Origin: an uncultured Collinsella sp.
GTDB taxonomy: Bacteria > Actinomycetota > Coriobacteriia > Coriobacteriales > Coriobacteriaceae
Reading direction: 5' to 3'
NCBI GenBank assembly: GCA_902462065.1
Contig: CABQAK010000035.1
Coordinates: forward strand, 1 to 23,816
DNA length: 23,816 nucleotides
A program made the position numbers and the translations under genes. The number at the start of each line of letters is the position of its first letter. The first letter of the stretch is position 1. Shown one piece after another: positions 1-8,600 of the stretch. The notes under the pieces were generated by a model. It saw only the letters and a list, made by a program, of their open reading frames with translations. It was not told where the DNA came from and did not search any database.

Positions 1-558
1 GGCGGCAGCGCGAGCGCCTTTGTGGGTGCGCTGGGCGCCTCGCTGTGCGGGATGGTCGCGCGCTACGGCGCGACCAACCCCACGCTTGCCGATCGCGCGG
101 ATGACCTGACGCGCGCGTTTGCCCAGGCTGATGAGCTGGCCCAGGAGCTTGTCGAGTTGGTTGCCGAGGACGTTCGTGCCTATGGGCAGGTGTCCGCGGC
201 GTACGGTATTCCGCGTGACGATCCGGCTCGAGCGACCGCGATTCAGGATGCGCTGCATGTGGCCGCTATGCCGCCGTATCGCATTATGGATGCCTGCGGG
301 CGTGCACTGGCGCTGCTCGAGGACATGGCCGACAAGGGTTCGCGTCAGCTGCTGTCCGATGTGGCGTGCGGCGCCGTGTTCTGCCGTTCTGCTATGCAGG
401 GCGCGAGCTTGACGCTCTTTGCGAACACCACGTCTATGAAGGATCGCGCTCGTGCTGAGGAGCTCGAGACGGCGTGTGATGAGTTGCTCGACATGTGGTT
501 GCCGCGCGCCGATGCGCTGGCGCGCCGCGCCGCCGACGCCGCAAGGAAGAGGGGATAG
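1..558 (+). CDS. fchA: Cyclodeaminase/cyclohydrolase family protein (FchA-like), 5' end missing
   Basis: This gene is open from the first base of the window, so its start lies to the left; 185 residues are visible. The visible N-terminus GGSASAFVGALGASLCGMVA matches the glycine/alanine-rich substrate-binding segment of the formimidoyl-THF cyclodeaminase C-terminal domain/FchA family. The rest is all-helical, as expected, and family members are about 200-210 residues, so little is missing. Known members are formimidoyl-THF cyclodeaminase and methenyl-THF cyclohydrolase (FchA), both cytoplasmic one-carbon enzymes acting on folate. The stop is two bases before the folD start, which indicates translational coupling. 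The pairing with folD, and the loss of the cyclohydrolase lysine in that FolD, favour methenyl-THF cyclohydrolase over cyclodeaminase. That choice is inference; the family assignment is firm. Confidence 0.85.
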   Translation, partial: GGSASAFVGALGASLCGMVARYGATNPTLADRADDLTRAFAQADELAQELVELVAEDVRAYGQVSAAYGIPRDDPARATAIQDALHVAAMPPYRIMDACGRALALLEDMADKGSRQLLSDVACGAVFCRSAMQGASLTLFANTTSMKDRARAEELETACDELLDMWLPRADALARRAADAARKRG

Positions 559-560
559 CC

Positions 561-1415
561 ATGGCTGAGCTACTGAAGGGTGCTCCCGTCGCCCGCGCGT
601 TGACTGAGGAACTTGCTGCTCGCTGCGCAGCCCTGCGCGAGCGGGGCGTTGTTCCGACGTCGGCTATCGTGCGTGTGGGTGAACGCGAGGACGACCTATC
701 CTACGAGCGCGGTGCGCTCAAGCGCTGCGAGAAGGTTGGCATTGAAGCTCGCCGCGTTTTGCTTCCCGCCGATGTTTCGCAGGACGAGCTGTTGGCGGCC
801 ATCGAGGACATCAATACCGATTCGTCTGTTCATGGCTGCCTGATGTTCCGCCCGCTGCCCGCCGGCCTTGACGAGGACGCGGTTGCCGCGGCACTCGATC
901 CTGCCAAAGACGTTGACTCCATGACGCCGGCTTCGCTGCTCACCACGCTTTCGGGGCGCGGCGAGGGTTTTGCCCCCTGCACAGCCGAAGCCGTGCTTGC
1001 TTTGCTGGATCATTACGGCGTTGAGCTGGATGGAGCTAAGGTTGCTGTGGTCGGGCGCTCGCTGGTGATCGGGCGTCCTGTTGCCGCCATGCTTACGGCG
1101 CGCAATGCGACCGTGACGACGTGCCATACGCATACGCGCGACCTTGCTGCCGAGTGCCGTGCTGCCGACATTGTGGTTGCCGCCGTTGGACGCGCGCACA
1201 CGATTGGCGTGGATGCCATTCGCGAGGACCAGACGATCATCGATGTTGGCATTAATTGGGACGAGGCCGCTGGCAAGCTGGTCGGGGACGTCGATTTTGA
1301 TGCTGCGGAGCCGGTTGTTAACGCCATCACGCCCGTGCCGGGCGGCGTGGGCGCTGTGACGACGGCGATCCTCGCCAAACACGTGATCGAGGCGGCCGAG
1401 CGCGCATCGAAATAG
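561..1415 (+). CDS. folD: Methylenetetrahydrofolate dehydrogenase (FolD), probably lacking cyclohydrolase activity
   Basis: The protein has 284 residues, normal for FolD. The ATG at 561 was chosen because AGGAAGAGGGG lies just upstream and the family N-terminus begins there. The Rossmann-type NAD(P) half is intact: VVGRSLVIGRP, ADIVVAAVG, IIDVGIN and the closing PVPGGVGAVTTA. KDVDS (residues 116-120) keeps the folate-site aspartates. The active-site YxxxK motif reads YERGALK at 48-54, so the catalytic lysine position (52) is alanine; a lysine is present two residues later. The usual GxxVQLPLP segment reads GCLMFRPLP (92-100), replacing the conserved glutamine by Phe96. In characterised bifunctional enzymes the lysine is essential for the cyclohydrolase step and less so for the dehydrogenase step. 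This protein is therefore best read as a monofunctional dehydrogenase working with the FchA-like enzyme encoded just upstream. Confidence 0.93.
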   Translation: MAELLKGAPVARALTEELAARCAALRERGVVPTSAIVRVGEREDDLSYERGALKRCEKVGIEARRVLLPADVSQDELLAAIEDINTDSSVHGCLMFRPLPAGLDEDAVAAALDPAKDVDSMTPASLLTTLSGRGEGFAPCTAEAVLALLDHYGVELDGAKVAVVGRSLVIGRPVAAMLTARNATVTTCHTHTRDLAAECRAADIVVAAVGRAHTIGVDAIREDQTIIDVGINWDEAAGKLVGDVDFDAAEPVVNAITPVPGGVGAVTTAILAKHVIEAAERASK

Positions 1416-1514
1416 GCTTTTGACCACAAGGGCTGCCGAGGCCGCGGTTTCGCCCTTTCTGCGCCGAAGCGATACACTGTTATCGTTTGATTTCTTCGCT
1501 CAAGGAGGATGCGC

Positions 1515-3038
1515 ATGCCGTGCACAACGATTTTGGTTGGTAAGAACGCGAGCTACGACGGGTCGACGTTGGTTGCTCGCAACGAGGACTCGTCCAACGG
1601 GGTGTTTGAGCCCAAGCGCATGCGCGTGGTGCATCCCGACGAGCAGCCGCGCGTCTACACGAGCGTCCTGAGTCACCTGACCGTTGAGCTGCCCGATAAC
1701 CCCATGCGCTACACGAGCGTCCCCGATGTTGTCCCGGGCCACGGCATCTGGGCCGAGGCCGGTTTCAACGAGCTCAATGTGGGCATGTCCGCAACCGAGA
1801 CGCTCACCACCAACGAGCGCGTTCGCGGCGCCGACCCGCTCGTCGACTACGTGCCCGCCAAGGGCAACGAGGGCGAGGACGGCTATGTTCCGGCGCAGCC
1901 CGGCGGTCTGGGCGAGGAGGACATGGTGACCCTGGTGCTGCCATATGCCAAATCCGCCCGCGACGGCGTACGCATTCTGGGTGACCTGCTCGAGCGTTAT
2001 GGCACCTACGAGAACAACGGCATCGCCTTTAGCGACGTGGACGAGATCTGGTGGCTCGAGACCATCGGCGGTCACCACTGGATCGCCAAGCGCGTGCCCG
2101 ATGACGCTTATGTGACCATGCCCAACCAGCTGGGTATCGATAGCTTTGACCTGGATGACGCCGAGGGCGCCCAGGCCGACCACATGTGCTCCGCCGACCT
2201 GCGCTCCTGGATGGCCGAGTGGCATCTGGACCTGACGCTGGGCGTCGAGGGCGACGGTCCGGCCGCGGTCTTCAACCCGCGCGAGGCCTTTGGCTCGCAC
2301 AGCGACAGCGACCACGTCTACAACACGCCGCGCGCCTGGTATATGCAGCGCTGCCTTAACCCCAGCGATGTGTGGGACGGTCCCGAGGCCGACTACACGC
2401 CCGAGAGCGATGACATCCCCTGGAGCCGCGTGCCTGAGCGCAAGGTGACCATCGAGGACATCAAGTACGTGCTTTCGAGCCACTACCAGGGCACGGAGTA
2501 CGACTGCTACGGCAGCAAGGGTACGCCCGCCACACGCGGCGCCTATCGTCCCATCGGCATCAACCGTAACAGCCAGCTCGCCGTGCTGCAGCTGCGCCCC
2601 TATGCGCAGCCGGCCTACCGCGCCGTGCAGTGGATGGCCTTTGGCTCCAACTCGTTTAACGCGCTGGTTCCGCTGTACGCCAACGTCGAGACCATGCCCG
2701 AGTACTATGCCGACACGCAGGCTCGCGTGACGTCCGAAAACTTCTACTGGGCCAACCGCCTGATCGGCGCGCTGGCCGACGTCCGCTTCCATGAGTGCGG
2801 TCGCGCGGTCGAGGATTATCAGGAGAAGGTCGGTGGCATGGGCCACAAGCAGATCCATGACGTCGATGCTGCCGTAGCCGCTCTGCCTGAGGCCGAGGTA
2901 CCTGCCGAACTTGCACGCGCCAATGAGGCCTTTGCCGAGCGTGTTCGCGTAGAGACCGATGCTCTACTGGGTAAGGTGCTCTACACCACGAGCTGCGCCA
3001 TGAAGAACTCTTTCGCGATGAACGACAACGTGAGGTAG
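1515..3038 (+). CDS. C69 family dipeptidase (PepD-like)
   Basis: The protein has 507 residues. The start at 1515 (MPCTT) is set by AAGGAGG at 1502-1508 with a six-base spacer; the ATG at 1509 touches that site. C69 peptidases are N-terminal nucleophile hydrolases in which a cysteine near the N-terminus becomes the catalytic residue after processing. Here it is Cys3 in MPCTTILVGKNASYDGS, followed by the family segment LVARNEDS. There is no signal peptide, so a cytoplasmic enzyme cleaving dipeptides of broad specificity is expected, as for Lactobacillus PepDA. The internal segment NTPRAWYMQRCLNP is also typical. The gene is separated from folD by about 100 bases and probably has its own promoter; a possible -10 is TACACT at 1473-1478. 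No frameshift or missing key residue is seen. Confidence 0.93.
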   Translation: MPCTTILVGKNASYDGSTLVARNEDSSNGVFEPKRMRVVHPDEQPRVYTSVLSHLTVELPDNPMRYTSVPDVVPGHGIWAEAGFNELNVGMSATETLTTNERVRGADPLVDYVPAKGNEGEDGYVPAQPGGLGEEDMVTLVLPYAKSARDGVRILGDLLERYGTYENNGIAFSDVDEIWWLETIGGHHWIAKRVPDDAYVTMPNQLGIDSFDLDDAEGAQADHMCSADLRSWMAEWHLDLTLGVEGDGPAAVFNPREAFGSHSDSDHVYNTPRAWYMQRCLNPSDVWDGPEADYTPESDDIPWSRVPERKVTIEDIKYVLSSHYQGTEYDCYGSKGTPATRGAYRPIGINRNSQLAVLQLRPYAQPAYRAVQWMAFGSNSFNALVPLYANVETMPEYYADTQARVTSENFYWANRLIGALADVRFHECGRAVEDYQEKVGGMGHKQIHDVDAAVAALPEAEVPAELARANEAFAERVRVETDALLGKVLYTTSCAMKNSFAMNDNVR

Positions 3039-3072
3039 GGATTTCCCGTCGATCGAATAGCGCTAAAACGCT

Positions 3073-3102
3073 TTGTCGCTTTCACTCAATCTTGGGTACA
3101 AG
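3073..3102 (+). promoter_or_regulatory. Possible promoter for the phasin-like gene and UbiB-like kinase
   Basis: TTGTCG at 3073-3078 and TACAAG at 3097-3102 are separated by 18 bases and lie 36 bases before the ATG at 3138. The match to a vegetative promoter is moderate and rests on inspection only. Confidence 0.3.
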
Positions 3103-3137
3103 AACGCCAATGCAGTTGTTTGTGATTGGAGACAACC

Positions 3138-3554
3138 ATGGTTATGAAACTCGATCAGCTTGTTAACGGCGCCATCAACGTTGGCTTTGGCGCTGCCGCC
3201 GTTGCCGTCGAAGGCGGCAAGAAGGTCCTCGACGACCTTAATACCAAGGGCGAACAGGTGCGCAAGGACACCGCCACCCCCGATATCGCCCGCAGTGTGT
3301 CCGACATGTTCGAGCAGGCCGGTGGCACCATCTCCGATCTGACCGAGCGCTTGGGCATGCAGGGCGAGACCGCGGCCCAGCGCGTGCTCGACGAGCTCAT
3401 CCTTGCCCGCGTCCGCGTTATGACCGCTCCCGAGCGCACGGCCTTCCTGGCCCATGTGCGCGACATCGTCGATTCGGTCGAGGACAACGTGACCTCGGTG
3501 CCCGTCGAGTCCGTTGAGCCCGACGATGCGAAGGATACCGAAGAGGTCGAGTAG
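3138..3554 (+). CDS. Phasin-like helical protein
   Basis: The protein has 138 residues. The ATG at 3138 was chosen because GGAG at 3128-3131 is correctly spaced; an in-frame TTG at 3126 overlaps that site. The sequence is almost entirely amphipathic helix: an Ala/Gly/Val-rich N-terminal segment (about residues 8-28), a charged central helix and an acidic tail rich in Glu, Asp and Val. This resembles small phasin/PhaF-like proteins, which bind lipid or polymer surfaces or act as helical scaffolds. There is no signal peptide and no clear membrane span. The gene ends eight bases before the UbiB-like kinase gene, so the two are probably cotranscribed. No polyhydroxyalkanoate genes are visible, so storage-granule binding should not be assumed. 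The function is unknown. Confidence 0.7.
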   Translation: MVMKLDQLVNGAINVGFGAAAVAVEGGKKVLDDLNTKGEQVRKDTATPDIARSVSDMFEQAGGTISDLTERLGMQGETAAQRVLDELILARVRVMTAPERTAFLAHVRDIVDSVEDNVTSVPVESVEPDDAKDTEEVE

Positions 3555-3562
3555 CAGCGCAG

Positions 3563-5326
3563 ATGGCAGATTCCACCACCGATTACAACAATCTAGATCC
3601 CTTGGGTGACGAGGCGGCGGTTGTCGATGAGGTCGACGCCGCCGTCTCGGGCGCTCGCAAGAAGCCGCGCGCTGTCGATATGGTCCCCGAGGAGCCCGAG
3701 GCGATGGCGCCGGATGAGGAATACCAGCTCACGCCGGCGGGTCGCCGCGAGCGCATCGGGCAGATTGTTCGCCTGGTCAAAAAGTACCGCGTGTGGGATA
3801 ACCTCACGCCGGTTCGTTTGCGCCGCCTGCTCGAGGAACTCGGCCCCATGTTCGTTAAGATGGGGCAGATTCTGGCTAACCGGTCCGAGATTCTGCCGCA
3901 ACGCTTTTGCGACGAGCTGCGTCGTCTGCGGTCCGACGTGGAGCCGGTGCCGTACGAGGTCGTACTCAGTTGTCTGGAAGAAGAATACGGCCTGCGCCTG
4001 GGGGAGATGTTCGATGCGATCGACCCCAATCCGCTTGGTAGCGCATCACTCGCGCAGGTGCACCGCGCTCGTCTGGTGACGGGCGAGGACGTGGCCGTCA
4101 AGGTGCAGCGCCCCGGTGCGCAGCAGGTTATGGCACAGGACATCGATATCATCCGCTCGGTGGTGCGTATCGTTTCCAAGTTCGTCAACACCGATCAATT
4201 CGTTGATCTGCACGGCGTAGTCGAGGAGTTGTGGACTTCGTTTCGCGAGGAGACCAACTTTTTGGCCGAGGCCAAAAACCTCAACGACTTCTACGAGTTC
4301 CATAAGAGCGTTCATGGCGTGACGTGCCCTAAATCCTATCTGGACCTGTGCACCGAGCACGTGGTGGTTATGGACTACGTCGACGGCATTTCGATCGCCG
4401 ATCCTGAACGCTTGGTGGCCGAGGGCTATGACTTGGAAAAGATCGGTGCCGCGATTGTCGAGGACTACTCGACGCAGGTGCTCGACGACGGCTTTTTCCA
4501 TGCCGACCCGCATGCGGGAAACATTATTCTCAAGGACGGCATCGTTTACTTTATCGACTTGGGCATGGTCGGACGCATGTCGAGTCACGATCGCGGTATC
4601 GTCAAGGACATGATTTTCGCCGTGGCCGAGGGTGACGTGCCCAAGCTCAAGGATTCGCTCATGCGCTTCGCCGTGACGCGTGGCGACTCGGCTGAGCTCG
4701 ATCATTCGGCCTTTTTGTCCGATCTTGACTTTATCGTGGCTGACTTTGCGGGCCTTGACCTGAAGGATTTGGACATCGGCGAGTTTTTGACCTCGCTGTT
4801 AAACCTGGCGCGCAAAAACGACGTTGAGCTGCCGAGTGTGGTGACGATGTTCGCCCGCGGCATGGTGACGCTCGAGGGCCTGTTGACCGAGTACATGCCC
4901 AACGTCAACATGATCCAGATTATCCAGACGCATATCAAAAACGAAAAAAGCACCTATGCGCGCGTGCGTGATATGGGACGCGATCTTGCCGCGAGCAGCT
5001 ATCGCGCGGCCAAGGGTTCGCTCGAGGCGGCCGAGTATCTGGGCTTGGCTTCGCGTATGCTCACGCGCGGCCAGCTTAAGGTGAACACGCAGATTATGAG
5101 CAGCGATAAGGCGCTGCGACAGCTGGGCGGAATTATCGACCGCATGTCGATGGCAATTGTGATCGCCGGCCTGTTTATCGGTTCGTCGGTGGTGTACTAC
5201 GCACGCATCGAGCCGGTTGTGTTCGGTATCCCGGTCATTGGCTTTATGGGCTACGTGAGCGCGCTGGTGCTGGCGCTTATGCTGGGTCGCAATATCTGGC
5301 TCAACAGCCACGGCGGCAAGCACTAG
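3563..5326 (+). CDS. UbiB/AarF (ABC1) family atypical protein kinase-like membrane protein
   Basis: The protein has 587 residues. Family motifs are complete: the KxGQ segment (FVKMGQILANR, about 98-107), the Ala-rich nucleotide loop variant PLGSASLAQVHRA (157-169), the VAVKVQRP lysine (Lys180), the catalytic-loop motif HADPHAGN (313-320) and the metal-binding IDLG (Asp332). Two hydrophobic helices near residues 531-549 and 557-577 form the usual C-terminal membrane anchor. The first 60 residues are acidic and probably disordered. UbiB/COQ8 proteins are ATPases or kinases that support ubiquinone synthesis or lipid handling. An anaerobic Coriobacteriia-type organism is not expected to make ubiquinone, so a lipid- or isoprenoid-related role is more likely. 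The gene follows the phasin-like gene after eight bases and ends at a terminator at 5378-5405. Confidence 0.93.
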   Translation: MADSTTDYNNLDPLGDEAAVVDEVDAAVSGARKKPRAVDMVPEEPEAMAPDEEYQLTPAGRRERIGQIVRLVKKYRVWDNLTPVRLRRLLEELGPMFVKMGQILANRSEILPQRFCDELRRLRSDVEPVPYEVVLSCLEEEYGLRLGEMFDAIDPNPLGSASLAQVHRARLVTGEDVAVKVQRPGAQQVMAQDIDIIRSVVRIVSKFVNTDQFVDLHGVVEELWTSFREETNFLAEAKNLNDFYEFHKSVHGVTCPKSYLDLCTEHVVVMDYVDGISIADPERLVAEGYDLEKIGAAIVEDYSTQVLDDGFFHADPHAGNIILKDGIVYFIDLGMVGRMSSHDRGIVKDMIFAVAEGDVPKLKDSLMRFAVTRGDSAELDHSAFLSDLDFIVADFAGLDLKDLDIGEFLTSLLNLARKNDVELPSVVTMFARGMVTLEGLLTEYMPNVNMIQIIQTHIKNEKSTYARVRDMGRDLAASSYRAAKGSLEAAEYLGLASRMLTRGQLKVNTQIMSSDKALRQLGGIIDRMSMAIVIAGLFIGSSVVYYARIEPVVFGIPVIGFMGYVSALVLALMLGRNIWLNSHGGKH

Positions 5327-5377
5327 AGGCTGCGGCCGTCACCGCATTCTCCTATCGCAAACAATAGCTTTTACCTT

Positions 5378-5405
5378 GGGCTTCGCCTGCGTGCGAGGCC
5401 CTTTT
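5378..5405 (+). terminator. Rho-independent terminator after the UbiB-like kinase gene
   Basis: GGGCTTCGC (5378-5386) pairs over nine bases, with one G-U, with GCGAGGCCC (5393-5401). The loop is six bases and the stem is followed directly by TTTT. Confidence 0.8.
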
Positions 5406-5431
5406 GCGTGATACCATACTGACGGTAATAA
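5404..5431 (+). promoter_or_regulatory. Probable promoter of the cobalamin-riboswitch operon
   Basis: TTGCGT at 5404-5409 and TAATAA at 5426-5431 are separated by 16 bases. Transcription would start near 5438, just before the 5' strand of riboswitch stem P1 at 5442. The position fits very well; the hexamer match is only fair. Confidence 0.4.
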
Positions 5432-5441
5432 TCGATGGCCT

Positions 5442-5614
5442 AGATGGTGGTGCGGAGACGCACGAATGCGCGGTTTTCCTGCGCGTTTGGGAGAATCGGG
5501 GTGCAAGTCCCCGGCTGTACCAGTAACCGTAATTCCTCTTGGCTCGGGATGTTCGCGTCGCAGATCGGACGGCGCGCCTGAGCCGTTAAGGTTAAGTCGG
5601 ATCGCCTCCCATCT
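5442..5614 (+). ncRNA. Cobalamin riboswitch
   Basis: The conserved core GGTGCAAGTCCCCGGCTGT lies at 5500-5518, followed by CCAGTAACCGTAA, a match to the cobalamin riboswitch core (usually GGTGnAA..., then GCnACTG..AA). A B12-box-like segment, AAGTCGGATCGCCT, lies at 5594-5607. The closing stem P1 is AGATGG (5442-5447) with CCATCT (5609-5614), six perfect pairs. A side stem forms from GGCTC (5541-5545) and GAGCC (5580-5584). This element senses a cobalamin and usually represses downstream genes when the ligand is plentiful. It precedes the surface-protein gene that starts at 5677. The subclass (adenosyl- or aquo/methylcobalamin) cannot be told by eye. Confidence 0.92.
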
Positions 5615-5620
5615 TGCATG

Positions 5621-5641
5621 CGGCTGCGGCGTATGCTGCCG
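5621..5641 (+). promoter_or_regulatory. Hairpin between riboswitch and ribosome binding site, possible expression platform
   Basis: CGGCTGC (5621-5627) pairs with GCTGCCG (5635-5641) around a seven-base loop, with one T-T mismatch. It lies between riboswitch stem P1 and the GGAGGG ribosome binding site at 5658-5663. No T-run follows, so control at the level of translation fits better than termination. CCTCC at 5605-5609, inside the B12 box, could also pair with GGAGG at 5658-5662. Confidence 0.4.
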
Positions 5642-5676
5642 GTGTGCATAGGGCTCTGGAGGGAAGAGAGATCCCG

Positions 5677-8600
5677 ATGGGGGAACTCGAGCGCAACATG
5701 CGCGATGACGCGGGGCAGCCTCAAGGCAACGCTCCAAGTACAGACAATGGGGGACAAATGGATATGTTTGAGGACGAGCGCGAGCGCGTCTCGTTGCATC
5801 GCCGTGGCGCGATTGCACGCGGTGTAGCCAAGCGCGGCCTGGTGGCATTCCTGGCCTTCGCGATGGCCTTTGGCACCACGCCGGCTCAGTTGTGGGCCGA
5901 GGGCGCCGAGGGCATTGCCGAGGCCGTGGCTCAGGCTGCGACGCCGGGCGAGGACGCAGCGCTTGCGGGCGGCACCGCTGAGCAGAGCGGCGCCGAGGTT
6001 TCGGATTCCGAGGGCGCGCCTGCAGGTAGTGCAGCCATAACAGAGGCAGCAACTGGCGACGAAGGCTCGGCGACGGGGGAGAGCCCTGCTACGAGCGAGC
6101 AGTCTTCGACGGCATCCGCTGGCCAAGCAGGATCTGCCGCCGCGGCTGCCGTTCAGACGGAGAACCCGACAGAAACTGGCGATGTCGCCAAGAAGCAAGT
6201 CGAGGTCTCGTTCTCGATTATCGGCACCGATGCCGACGGCAAGGCTCAGACCTGGGTGGCGCCTACGCAGCTCAAGCTCGACGAGGGCGCGACGGCTGCG
6301 GATGCCTTCATTAAGCTGCAGGAGAAGACGGGCTTCAAGGCGAAGTACGAACCGAACACGGCATACGGTTTCTACCTCGAAAGCATCACATCCCCGAGCG
6401 ATGGTCGCACGCTTGCCTACGATCCGACGACTTATGCCTTCTGGCAGCTGTTCGTCGACGGCGCGTCTTCCTCGGTTGGTGCGAGCAGCGTCAAGCTCAC
6501 CCAGGGGCAGAAGATTGAGTTTGCCTATACGGCTGGTAGCTCGTCCCCTGTCGTTAAGGACCAGGTTGCCGCAAATGTGACCGTCATTGGTCGCGATGCC
6601 CAGGGCAAGACTCAGACTTGGGTCGATAACGCGCAGTATGTGGTGACCTCCGGCTCGAGCGCACTTGACCTTACGAAGGTCGCGCTTGAGGCGAATGATA
6701 TTGACGCCGTTGCTGCGGGCTCCTTCATTCTGAGCCTTAAGTACAACGGTGTTGAGCTGGGTACGCCGCTCGATTATTCGACCTATTGGCAGCTGTTTAT
6801 CAACGGCAAGTCGAGTGACTATACGGCGGACAATGTCACCATCCATGCCGGCGATACCGTCACGTGGTTCTACGGTGGCTGGGGCGACCAGTTGCCGTCC
6901 GATTCTGTCCATGCTTCCGTTCAGGTGCTTGGCAAGGACAAGGACGGCAAGCAGCAGGTTTGGGCTTCGACGGGTCAGACGAGTCTCAAGGCGGGCTCTA
7001 CTGCCAAGGATCTCCTTGAGCAGACCGGCCTTACTCTCGATGCTGGCGAATCGCCTTGGGGCTGGTTCCTCAACGGCATTTATTCGCCGTTCGATGATGA
7101 GTCCTATTGTGGCTATGATGCCGCGACCAATAGCTATTGGCGCTTCTACGTAAATGGCAAGTTCGCCGACGTTGGCGCCGGTGCCTACAAGCTCCAGGAG
7201 GGTGACGCCGTCACCTTTATGTATGGTGCTGACGCCGATGCCCTCCCCGGTCAGGTGCTTGGATCCGCCGATGTTATCGGTCCCGATGTCAACGGGAACA
7301 ATACGCGTTGGGGCACGGCAAGCAATGTTTCTCTGCCCGAAGGCTCCACGGCCCAGAACCTTATTGAGGCAGTTCTGAAGGCCAAGGGCGTTGCGTACAA
7401 CGGCTCCCAGAGTGGTGAGTACTGGTTCCTGAATTCCATTACTTCGCCGTTCGATCACAAGCCGTATGGTTGGGATGCTGCGACCAATAAATATTGGCAT
7501 CTGTATATCAACGGAGAGCCCTCCTTACTCTGCGCCAATCAGATTACGCTCAAGAGCGGCGATAAGGTCACGCTTGCCTATACCACCGATAATTCGCCCA
7601 TGCCCGATCCCGACAAGATTGTCGTGGATCCGAGCGCGACGACTCCTGATTGGGATGCCGAGTGGGCCGGCTACGGCAACAGTGGCAACGGTTCGACCGT
7701 AACGGATGCCAAGACGCCTGCGCAGGCCGCCGGTCTTAAGTGGGCCTTCGATTGGAAGGCCGAGTCTGGTCAGCAGTATGCCAACTGCAGCGAGCCTGTC
7801 ATTGCTAACGGCTTTGTGTACATCGCGACCGAGAACGAGCTCATTAAGATCGATTCGTCCACGGGCAAAAAGGTTGCCTCTGCGCCGCTTGCCTCCAAGG
7901 TGAGCTATACCTCTCGTCCGATCTATACCAATGGCCTTATCATCGTTCCGCTCAACGGCGGTGCGGTCCAGGCGATTACTGCAGACAAGCTGATCTGCAA
8001 GTGGCTGACGCCTGGTTTGACGGACTTGACGCAGAGCTCCTGCACCGTCGTTTCGGACGGCGAGTACGTCTATGTAGGCTCGGTCGATATTTCGTATGAC
8101 GAGAATTACAACGCGACCTACGGCAACGGCTCCTTTGCGCGCATTAAGATTGCCACGGGCGAAGTTTCTTGGCAGAACATCGACCCTGCCGAGGGCTATT
8201 ACTGGACTGGTGCGGCTTTGACGGATAAGTATGCCATCGTTCCTACGAGCGCGGGTACGCTTAAGTGCATTGATAAGACGACGGGCGATGTCGTTTCGAC
8301 CATGAAACTCGGCGCCCTTGCGAACGCTGACTGCGTCGCCGATCCGTCCAATGGCTCGACCTTCTATCAGATGACGCACGATGGAAAGCTCCATGTGATT
8401 TCGCTTTCGGCGAAGGGCATGCTGAGCGAGCAGAAGACGGTCGACCTGGGTCTTACGAATAACATGAGCGCCCCGGCGGTCTCTGGCGACAATCTGATTG
8501 TCGGCGGACAGACGGCTACTGGCTCTGCTCTGGTTCTCTATAACCTGAAGACGGGTAAGACCACGATGGTCGCTGCTGCCGACGGCAAGGCGCTGCCGGC

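Noticed and set aside
1500..2858. A 452-codon minus-strand frame opposite the C69 dipeptidase
   Set aside because: It is a His/Val/Gly-rich shadow frame without a family match; the plus-strand gene has a clear nucleophile motif and ribosome binding site.
5466..5651. A short open frame across the riboswitch as a leader peptide
   Set aside because: It has no ribosome binding site and lies over the conserved riboswitch core and B12 box, which explain the sequence better.
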